54,755 nt of DNA. It comes from a virus. The DNA is taken from positions 1 through 54,755 of IMG/VR virus record IMGVR_UViG_3300047550_001848; one strand, written 5' to 3'. This document shows positions 49,479 through 54,755 of this stretch, in pieces. Made by a program: the position numbers and the translations under genes. Position 1 is the stretch's first letter; every line of letters starts with the position of its first letter. The notes beneath the pieces are model-generated. The model was not told the origin of the DNA. It saw nothing but the letters and a program-made list of their open reading frames with translations, and did no database searches.

Positions 49479-49900
49479 TTCACAGTCTTCCAATCATGTT
49501 GTTTAAGCCACCCATTCGCAAATGCCCTTGCCGATAGCGCCCCAGCGGTATTTTTTTTAGCAGCGTATCGACCCCCCTCCTGCCGTGCGTTAAGTTCTCG
49601 CTGTATCCCTGTATTGACGCAGTGTTTTGTCTTACCCCACAACTTTATCGCCCGCGCGTCATCTGCTCCGTCCCATAACGCCTCGGATACCGGCGAAAAA
49701 TACTTTGCCAACCAAACCCGTGCGTCTATTTTTAGCGTGATGTCACCTCCACTCTCTAACTTCTTTAGCTCTTCAAACGTTGCATACAAATCCTTACCGT
49801 TGTACTTCTGATAAGTAGCAATAGCGGCTGACATTTTCTTGGCTTTCCTCCATGCGGAAAGAACGCAGGTCATCCAAATATACTCGTCAGCATCCATCAT
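49475..49900 (-). CDS. Unknown 141-residue protein
   Basis: A helical protein starting MMDADEYIWMTCVLSAWRKA. The central part has ATFEELKKLESGGDITLKID then ARVWLAKYFSPVSEALWDGA, and the C-terminus is basic with Ala-rich helices (RYAAKKNTAGALSARAFANG, WLKQHDWKTVK). I recognise no family. Both ends are coupled to neighbours by ATGA overlaps. The Lys/Trp-rich C-terminus could bind nucleic acid. Confidence 0.7.
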   Translation of the reverse strand: MMDADEYIWMTCVLSAWRKAKKMSAAIATYQKYNGKDLYATFEELKKLESGGDITLKIDARVWLAKYFSPVSEALWDGADDARAIKLWGKTKHCVNTGIQRELNARQEGGRYAAKKNTAGALSARAFANGWLKQHDWKTVK

Positions 49901-50016
49901 GCCCCCAGTAGCAGCGCAGCGAGCCCAAGGATGGCTACCCCTACGACCAAGACTTCAACATCAACGCCAAACGAAGTCACGCGGCTCAGTGACTGCTTTA
50001 ATTTTGTCGCAAACAT
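49897..50016 (-). CDS. 39-residue membrane peptide overlapping a zinc-ribbon gene
   Basis: ATG 50016 follows GAGGGGG at normal spacing, and the TGA overlaps the next gene's ATG (ATGA at 49897-49900). The peptide has a basic N-terminus (MFATKLKQSLSRVTSFG) and ends with one hydrophobic segment (VEVLVVGVAILGLAALLLGA) long enough to span the membrane. Its first 56 bases lie in another frame inside the end of the zinc-ribbon gene at 49961. Small single-TM phage peptides can act as lysis inhibitors, superinfection-exclusion factors or membrane toxins; none is indicated specifically. Confidence 0.6.
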   Translation of the reverse strand: MFATKLKQSLSRVTSFGVDVEVLVVGVAILGLAALLLGA

Positions 50017-50149
50017 CACACACCCCCTCATGATAAGTTGCTACGTGATCCATCGGCTGTTTGCCCCCGTACATATGGGCGCATTCCATGCAGATCCACC
50101 CCATGTCATTGACGTTGAGCCGTGCCTTATATGTTGCTCCGTAGATCAT
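49961..50149 (-). CDS. Small double-CxxC zinc-ribbon protein
   Basis: A 62-residue protein with two CxxC knuckles: WICMEC (C20, C23) and GVCDVC (C44, C47). H40 in DHVATYHEG lies just before the second knuckle. The layout WIC--CA--YGGK...HEG-CDVC...VTEPRDFVW recurs in phage early regions. Such ribbons bind nucleic acid or partner proteins. It overlaps the preceding gene start by ATGA and shares its last 56 bases with the membrane peptide at 49897. Confidence 0.75.
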   Translation of the reverse strand: MIYGATYKARLNVNDMGWICMECAHMYGGKQPMDHVATYHEGVCDVCDKIKAVTEPRDFVWR

Positions 50150-50403
50150 TCCTGCTCCTGTTCCTTAAGATGTCTAAGCCCCTCAGATAGCCATTTGCGG
50201 GACTTACTGCCACTGTGATCAATGTACAGCGCCGCTTCCTCAAGCACAGCATTGCGAGTCGCTTGTACGAACTTCTCAAGTGCTGCGGGGGTAAACCCAT
50301 AGTAATACTCACGCCGCACTTCCTCGTCGTCGCATGCCGTAACGGCGACGAGATCGGATTTTCCCCCGCACTGGAACACCCGTTCGAAGTCTTCACGCTT
50401 CAT
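50146..50403 (-). CDS. Unknown 85-residue protein
   Basis: A small protein starting MKREDFERVFQCGGKSDLVA, with TACDDEEVRREYYYGFTPAA and a helical C-terminus (LEKFVQATRNAVLEEAALYI ... LSEGLRHLKEQEQE). I recognise no family. The start lies inside the end of the DUF3310 gene and its stop overlaps the next start. Its composition suggests a soluble cytoplasmic protein. Confidence 0.7.
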   Translation of the reverse strand: MKREDFERVFQCGGKSDLVAVTACDDEEVRREYYYGFTPAALEKFVQATRNAVLEEAALYIDHSGSKSRKWLSEGLRHLKEQEQE

Positions 50404-50632
50404 CGTCGTCCTCTTCTTGCAATACTTCGATCAGCTTCTCCATATAGTGCGCTGCCTTGCGGGCTTCCTGCAACTGCGCATCCTTACTGCCCATCCGCAT
50501 CAGGTACTTGCAGGCATTGCCTCGATAGAACCCGATCTGCTGCTCAAGGGGCCACGTAGCAATTACATCCCATGGCTCGACAGCCATATTCGTGTAGTGG
50601 TCACCCCCTACTTGCCTATCATTCGCTGCCAT
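50393..50632 (-). CDS. DUF3310 (SaV-like) protein
   Basis: A 79-residue protein with the DUF3310 pattern: VGGDHYTNMAVEPWDVIATW, FYRGNACKYLMRMGSKD and EARKAAHYMEKLIEVL. The GDHY and RGNACKYL-R segments are its signature. The family is widespread in phage early regions and sometimes described as nucleotide-kinase-like, although its biochemical role is not settled. The last residues are acidic (EEDDDEA). It starts in a TAATG overlap with the VRR-NUC gene. Confidence 0.88.
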   Translation of the reverse strand: MAANDRQVGGDHYTNMAVEPWDVIATWPLEQQIGFYRGNACKYLMRMGSKDAQLQEARKAAHYMEKLIEVLQEEDDDEA

Positions 50633-50934
50633 TACTTCCTCTCTGTGATTTTAATTAAGGCATCTTCAAGTATTTTGACGTTGCTTTCGTTAATAACGAA
50701 GGCATACCCCCCTGCTGTAGCTATCCGCTCTAACTCTCGTATCTGCAATGCTGTCGGTTTATTCGTACCAGCTTTACATTCGATTGCCAAGAAGTACCCG
50801 TCGTGGCACCCGATAATGTCGGGCACTCCGGAGCGTCCATACCCCGCCATATTTGGCGAGAAGTGATATACGCCGTGGGTATCTAGTAACCGCTTAACCT
50901 GCGCTTTGACCTTTCCTTCCGGTGTAGTAGCCAT
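50632..50934 (-). CDS. VRR-NUC domain nuclease
   Basis: A 100-residue stand-alone VRR-NUC protein. The active-site residues are E6, D39 in RSGVPDIIG, E52 and K54 in AIECKAG, and Q64. This PD-(D/E)XK subfamily includes FAN1 and phage Holliday-junction-type nucleases. The start is ATG 50934 (MATTPEGKVK) after GAGGGG; the frame extends upstream through the palindrome at 50961 but has no good ribosome site there. It probably processes branched DNA in replication or before packaging. Confidence 0.88.
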   Translation of the reverse strand: MATTPEGKVKAQVKRLLDTHGVYHFSPNMAGYGRSGVPDIIGCHDGYFLAIECKAGTNKPTALQIRELERIATAGGYAFVINESNVKILEDALIKITERK

Positions 50935-50960
50935 GTGCCCCTCAATTGTCGCCAGTTCTT

Positions 50961-50984
50961 GGGTGTGTGACATATCACACACCC
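50961..50984. promoter_or_regulatory. 24-bp palindrome upstream of the VRR-NUC gene
   Basis: Perfect 10-bp arms GGGTGTGTGA / TCACACACCC with a 4-base centre CATA. It contains TGTGA-N4-TCACA, the same core as the repeats at 788 and 52315. It fills most of the 64-base gap between the DUF3150 stop and the VRR-NUC start. No T-tract follows on either strand, so a terminator is unlikely. It is a probable operator or RNA hairpin. Confidence 0.65.
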
Positions 50985-50998
50985 CAATGCCCTATCGC

Positions 50999-51850
50999 TT
51001 ACCACTCAAACCGACTCAGGATTGCATCGACGCTGGCCTTGATTTCTTTACGCGCGCTCTCGTCCTTGCGTAGATCTTTGGCGTCCAGACCGACCAACGT
51101 GCCCTCAAGATGCTTGCGGGCGATCTCCAACGCAGGATCATTCATTACGTTAAGCCGGGTCAACAATCCACACAAGTCGACCGCATTAGTAAGCAACGAA
51201 TCCCTGAAGATCTTGCGCTTACCTTCGTCTCCGTCAGTCAGTCGGTCACTCATGTGAGTGAGGCAGGAGTGCAACCTACCCCATAGGTCTTTCGTGACGG
51301 TACCGAGACGATCATTGTACGCTCGCTGGTACTGCTGCTCCAACTCACGGCGCACGTCATCATCAGCTTGCACCCGCCAGTCCTGCGTGCCCGGTACGGG
51401 GGAGAACGTATAACCCATGTGGAACTTATGTTGGATCTGATCCGCGACCGGATACTCACTGCGGTCGAACAACGCGCCCATCTGGAAGGCTTGCGCTGCG
51501 ATGAGCGTGGGGTACTTGTCGCAGAAGTTTTTCACTGCGTCGTTGAACTTCGCCTCCCACTCGACCAACCCTTGCTTGTACGCAAGAAAGTTAGGCAACG
51601 GAAGCAACCGCTCACCTCCATCAGACCACGGCAGCGTCTGCCGTTGGTTCCACATGCGGATTGCCTTGGACACAGCAATGACGCTTTCCAACTCGACGAC
51701 CCCGGCGAAGAGGTTTTTGTTGTAGTTACCCGCACGAGTGCGAGTGCTCTTCGCTACGTCGATCTCTTCGGATACCTGCCGATCCAGCTTGCGACCAGAC
51801 CATACCGACAACGTGATGTTCACCAACATGCTGTTATCAACGATACTCAT
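50999..51850 (-). CDS. DUF3150-type protein of the AAA/VWA cassette
   Basis: A 283-residue, mostly helical, soluble protein. The start MSIVDNSMLVNITLSVWSGR and the segment DRQVSEEIDVAKSTRTRAGN match the DUF3150 family, which I know to be encoded next to AAA and VWA genes in phages and bacteria. The middle has RLLPLPNFLAYKQGLVEWEA and the C-terminal third long charged helices. Its function is unknown; it may be the client adaptor or substrate recogniser of the AAA/VWA machine upstream. A strong ribosome site (CAAGGAGTATCGCA) precedes the ATG. Confidence 0.78.
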   Translation of the reverse strand: MSIVDNSMLVNITLSVWSGRKLDRQVSEEIDVAKSTRTRAGNYNKNLFAGVVELESVIAVSKAIRMWNQRQTLPWSDGGERLLPLPNFLAYKQGLVEWEAKFNDAVKNFCDKYPTLIAAQAFQMGALFDRSEYPVADQIQHKFHMGYTFSPVPGTQDWRVQADDDVRRELEQQYQRAYNDRLGTVTKDLWGRLHSCLTHMSDRLTDGDEGKRKIFRDSLLTNAVDLCGLLTRLNVMNDPALEIARKHLEGTLVGLDAKDLRKDESARKEIKASVDAILSRFEW

Positions 51851-51876
51851 TGCGATACTCCTTGAACGTAAATTGA

Positions 51877-52155
51877 CTAGGACTTAGCTTCTTGCGACTG
51901 TTCTGCTGCGTACAATATCTTACCTAGGGCATAGGTTTCTTCCGACAAGACACGTAGTCTAAGCGAATTGTCGTCGATGTCCATGGGCTTTACCCTTGGT
52001 TCTTGCTTCCTGCTCTCGCTGTTCCATGCTACATCATACAACTCTACCCCATTAGAAAGCGCTTTGAACAACTCCATTGCTGCGTCTGCGTCAAGGATGA
52101 AGTTATGATACCCCAATGATAGGATCATCTTCATCGGTTTTGCTACCTTCCCCAT
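51877..52155 (-). CDS. Small protein inside the AAA/VWA/DUF3150 cassette
   Basis: A 92-residue protein with a strong ribosome site (TTGGAGGTGTGAG). It has a short beta-helix start (MKMILSLGYHNFILDADAAM then ELFKALSNGVELYDVAWNSE), basic linkers, and a C-terminal helix (LSEETYALGKILYAAEQSQE). I do not recognise a family. It lies between the VWA and DUF3150 genes and is likely part of the same functional unit. Confidence 0.7.
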   Translation of the reverse strand: MGKVAKPMKMILSLGYHNFILDADAAMELFKALSNGVELYDVAWNSESRKQEPRVKPMDIDDNSLRLRVLSEETYALGKILYAAEQSQEAKS

Positions 52156-52156
52156 C

Positions 52157-53308
52157 TCACACCTCCAAATGAATTGTTTGCCCGTTACCTGCGATTATGT
52201 TCTTTGTTGTGATGCACCATAACACGGGGCACGGCCATGCCCCGCCCCACTCGCCCCCTACGTGCCCATCGGTTAGCATGATGGCGCAGTCCGGTCGCAA
52301 GCTAGTCTCACGCATGTGACGTGTCACACACTCCGGAGATGTCCCTCCACCCCCCTTGGGCTTGGTTGACTGCGCGAGCATGTCGTACTGCCCTTCGGAG
52401 TATTTCTCATGCGCTGCAACACGGGTATCCCAATACAATAGATCGACGACTTCGGGTTGGACTGTCGTAGCGATGGACGCTACCTCTGCTAGGAATGCCA
52501 CCAGCATCGCCCCGTCCACAGATCCGGACGTATCCACCCCAACCAGCACCCGACCAGCCCGTTCGTTAAAGTGCGACGGAAGATAGATGCCGTTATGTAG
52601 ATGCCTGCGGTTAGGCCGACGCCATGAGGACAAGTCCTTGCCTGCACAGATGGACATTACGAAGTCCCGCAACACTTCACGCCAGTTGATCTTCGGCGCG
52701 AGCAAGTCTCTTACAGCCCGATCTAAACCACTCTCCTCCTTACCCGCCAAGATAGAGCCCTGCTGCAACGCCTCAGTTACTTTATCTGCTAACGCCTCCT
52801 TCTCCTGCTCCGTGAGTTGCCTTGCCTTTCCCCAATCGTGGTGGTCGAACCCCTCACACCCGCCCCCATCGTTGCCATCCTCCTTCAGCTTGCGATATAC
52901 CTCACCTGCATCCATGCCTTGATACTGCAAGTCAAACGCCCCCATCGGCGGCATCTGGATGAAGTTATCCCCGTCGTCCGATAGGACAAGTAGGAGGTTA
53001 ATAACGTGGTCGCATGCAAGGTTGGCAAGCTGCGGGTTCTCTTTCCACATCCACTGCCGCGTTGTCAGATGAAGCAACGCTTTGTGCATGTTCTCGTGCA
53101 GAATAAGAAAGCGCAACTGCGCATCACTCAACCCGGCTACGAACTTCTTGCCGTAGGTGACATTTAGCCCATCGGTACACGCGGTTGGGTAGTCGTCATC
53201 CAAGGATACCTCCCCCATCATGATGACCCCACCCAGACTGCGGTACTTGGGGTGTGAAAGCAACGCAAGCGTTGCCTTCTGTATCGTTTGCTCGATTGTC
53301 AGATCCAT
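52157..53308 (-). CDS. VWA protein with N-terminal metallopeptidase-like domain (DUF2201-type)
   Basis: A 383-residue protein. The N-terminal domain has a zincin-like HENMH (71-75) in RFLILHENMHKALLHLTTRQ followed by ACDHVINLLL. The C-terminal VWA domain has a MIDAS motif DTSGS (D259-S263) in RVLVGVDTSGSV, GGGTSPECV and ML TDGHVGG. A charged Asp/Gly linker joins them. The architecture is that of VWA-like DUF2201 proteins, which pair with MoxR ATPases. With the AAA protein immediately upstream it resembles cobalamin-chelatase-type CobS/CobT or MoxR/VWA insertase machines. The client is unknown. A TGTGAC-N2-GTCACA repeat lies within its coding sequence (52315). Confidence 0.88.
   Translation of the reverse strand: MDLTIEQTIQKATLALLSHPKYRSLGGVIMMGEVSLDDDYPTACTDGLNVTYGKKFVAGLSDAQLRFLILHENMHKALLHLTTRQWMWKENPQLANLACDHVINLLLVLSDDGDNFIQMPPMGAFDLQYQGMDAGEVYRKLKEDGNDGGGCEGFDHHDWGKARQLTEQEKEALADKVTEALQQGSILAGKEESGLDRAVRDLLAPKINWREVLRDFVMSICAGKDLSSWRRPNRRHLHNGIYLPSHFNERAGRVLVGVDTSGSVDGAMLVAFLAEVASIATTVQPEVVDLLYWDTRVAAHEKYSEGQYDMLAQSTKPKGGGGTSPECVTRHMRETSLRPDCAIMLTDGHVGGEWGGAWPCPVLWCITTKNIIAGNGQTIHLEV
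52315..52328. promoter_or_regulatory. TGTGAC-GT-GTCACA inverted repeat inside the VWA gene
   Basis: A perfect inverted repeat with 6-bp arms and GT centre. It shares the 13-base string TGACGTGTCACAC with the window start and the core with 788-805. It is within coding sequence (codons for VTRHM), so coincidence is possible, but the match to three other sites argues for a functional element. Confidence 0.4.
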
Positions 53309-53309
53309 A

Positions 53310-54380
53310 TCACACCATCCAGTGATTGTCGGTAGCCCACTTCACAAAGGCACGACTGCTCAGTGCCGCTGAACGAGCGGGAGATTTAAGAACATTCAAT
53401 GCAAACACCCCCTGATATTCCTTCGGGAGTCGCTCACAGTACGTCATCCACGGAGTCATGGTTTTCTGCGATACAAGAGAAATGGCGCTGAAAACCGAGA
53501 CGAAGTTAGCCGCGAAGTCGGTGTGCCCCGGCACCTGTGCCGTGTCAGGCGAAGCAACAATAGCTTCCCACGAGGGTAGCCGGTCGTAAGTCTCCGCGAA
53601 GGTCATGATGTCGTTCGCTGCGGATACACCTACACAACCTGCAAGAGCTACGCGCGCTGCATTCGGGGTAAGGTTTGTGCGTTGGTGCATGATGAAGCTC
53701 GACTTGTGCAGGCTACGTGGGGTGACGCACGCGGCTATTGGTTTATTCGGATAGTTGATGTAGGGGTTACCATCACCATCCTTGTACGATGCAAGGCAAC
53801 GCGGGAACCGCTTGACCCATGCAATAATGACTGGGTGGATGCCGTTATCCATAGCCCACACGATCCACTCTTCGGCATTAGGCTTTCGAATCTCACACAC
53901 AGAGCCACGATTGCGGAACTGACTTTGCACATGATCCCCCAACCCCTCGGCTGCTAGGTTTGACGTAGCAAACACCCGACTACCTGCGGGTAACGCATAC
54001 TCCCCGATCCGCTTCTCGTGAAACAACCGCATGAATGAATTCTGCGTCATGCGGGGTGCCTTGCCGATCTCGTCGATCATGAACAGCACGGGCTTATGCT
54101 CATGGATGTTCAACAAGAAGTTAGGTGCAAACCGGGTCACCTTGATGCCGTTGATGTCCTCAACGAACGGCACCCCAACAAGATCCGACGTATCGAACGT
54201 CGGTGCGTCTGCGTACATACACTGATACCCGGGCATGCGCTTGCCCAACTCATAGAGCATATGCGACTTACCTATACCCATCTCGCCAAGAAAAAGATAC
54301 GACACATCATCCCCGGTGTACTGCACAAGATCGGTTGCTTCTGCCAAAGATACAACGTGGGTGGGTTTGATATCACTCAT
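53310..54380 (-). CDS. MoxR/CobS-like AAA+ ATPase
   Basis: A 356-residue AAA+ protein. Walker A is GEMGIGKS (32-39), Walker B VLFMIDE (98-104), sensor 1 ATSN (138-141) and an arginine-finger-like QFRNR (154-158). The pattern, with FDTSDLVGVPF and IGEYALPAGSRVFATSN, is that of the MoxR/CobS branch, which remodels protein complexes with VWA partners. Starting with AAAGGAGTGATAGC-ATG, it is directly followed by the VWA gene (1 base gap). It is downstream of the GN-repeat genes in the same operon. Target proteins are unknown; takeover of a host complex or virion assembly are options. Confidence 0.9.
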   Translation of the reverse strand: MSDIKPTHVVSLAEATDLVQYTGDDVSYLFLGEMGIGKSHMLYELGKRMPGYQCMYADAPTFDTSDLVGVPFVEDINGIKVTRFAPNFLLNIHEHKPVLFMIDEIGKAPRMTQNSFMRLFHEKRIGEYALPAGSRVFATSNLAAEGLGDHVQSQFRNRGSVCEIRKPNAEEWIVWAMDNGIHPVIIAWVKRFPRCLASYKDGDGNPYINYPNKPIAACVTPRSLHKSSFIMHQRTNLTPNAARVALAGCVGVSAANDIMTFAETYDRLPSWEAIVASPDTAQVPGHTDFAANFVSVFSAISLVSQKTMTPWMTYCERLPKEYQGVFALNVLKSPARSAALSSRAFVKWATDNHWMV

Positions 54381-54392
54381 GCTATCACTCCT

Positions 54393-54688
<296 letters not shown>

Positions 54689-54692
<4 letters not shown>

Positions 54693-54754
54693 GACGCTCC
54701 CTCGTACTTAGTTACAACACGTATCCACAAGTCGACTTCGGCAAGGGCGTAGCT
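54689..54754 (-). CDS. 3' end of a second GN-repeat-type gene, cut by the window edge
   Basis: Only the last 21 codons are visible: SYALAEVDLWIRVVTKYEGA then S and TGA. The first 17 residues match the tail of the neighbouring gene exactly at DNA level; only the end differs (EGAS instead of FPPTCK). Its TGA overlaps the GTG start of the next gene (GTGA at 54689-54692). It is therefore probably an upstream tandem paralogue whose repeat part lies beyond the window. Confidence 0.65.
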
Positions 54755-54755
54755 C
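54705..54755. repeat. 51-bp direct repeat, copy 2, at the window edge
   Basis: Identical to 54415-54465 right up to the last base of the window, so the true extent of the repeat is unknown. The window ending inside a repeat suggests an assembly break in a tandem array. Confidence 0.95.

Noticed and set aside
50961-50984. Intrinsic terminator at the strong palindrome
   Set aside because: There is no T-tract on either strand after the stem.
51246-51261. Inverted repeat TCACTCA-TG-TGAGTGA
   Set aside because: It lies inside the DUF3150 coding sequence, is seen only once and has no promoter nearby. Chance is adequate.
54705-54755. Direct terminal repeat marking a complete genome end
   Set aside because: The other copy is 290 bases inside the same end, not at position 1. 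It reflects a tandem gene duplication rather than terminal redundancy.

Overview
The window looks like most of the genome of a tailed, short-tailed (podovirus-like) bacteriophage of the class Caudoviricetes. It carries a complete packaging and head module: terminase small and large subunits, a P22-like portal, a scaffold-like coiled-coil protein and a major capsid protein. It also has head-tail adaptors, a large tail hub-like protein, fibres, ejection-type internal virion proteins and a lysis cassette. I see no tape measure, tail tube or sheath, and no integrase, CI-type lysogeny module, ribosomal gene or tRNA. The gene set resembles uncultured aquatic phages, but nothing in the sequence identifies the host.

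Layout. (1) Positions 1-1122 are a left flank with a (CTCA)n tract, one leftward unknown gene (221-700) with its own promoter and terminator, and a G-poor, C-rich intergenic stretch ending in two 39-bp direct repeats just before the small terminase gene. (2) Positions 1123-9574 run rightward: packaging, portal, a GroES-like protein, scaffold, decoration-like protein and capsid, closed by a strong intrinsic terminator. (3) Positions 9623-28047 restart at a good sigma70-like promoter: virion proteins, a glycosyltransferase, a series of very small basic proteins, adaptors, three repeat-rich appendage proteins, a holin/GH108 endolysin cassette, the tail hub-like protein and a C1q-like fibre. (4) Positions 28048-38341 start at an extended -10 promoter and hold Gly/Gln-rich internal virion proteins, a GNAT-like protein and a 1975-residue protein with an HELVH zinc-protease motif. 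(5) From 38342 to the window end every gene runs leftward and converges on a terminator at 38345-38373. This is the replication/early block: AEP-type primase-helicase, HTH regulator, SSB-like protein, SNF2 helicase, HNH protein, Cas4/RecB-like nuclease, family A DNA polymerase, DHH phosphoesterase, small zinc-ribbon proteins, DUF3310, VRR-NUC and a MoxR-AAA / VWA-metalloprotease / DUF3150 cassette. It begins with tandem genes encoding Gly-Asn/Tyr/Asp dipeptide repeats.

Genes are tightly coupled: ATGA, TAATG, TGATG and GTGA overlaps are frequent, so translational coupling probably sets much of the stoichiometry. No phage RNA polymerase is visible and the promoters found are sigma70-like, so the host polymerase probably does the transcription. 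The points most worth a second look are a recurring TGTGA-N4-TCACA inverted repeat, the GN-repeat tandem genes at the right edge, the AAA/VWA/DUF3150 cassette, the zinc-protease internal virion protein, a nested 39-residue membrane peptide, and a leucine at the PolA position equivalent to E. coli F762.
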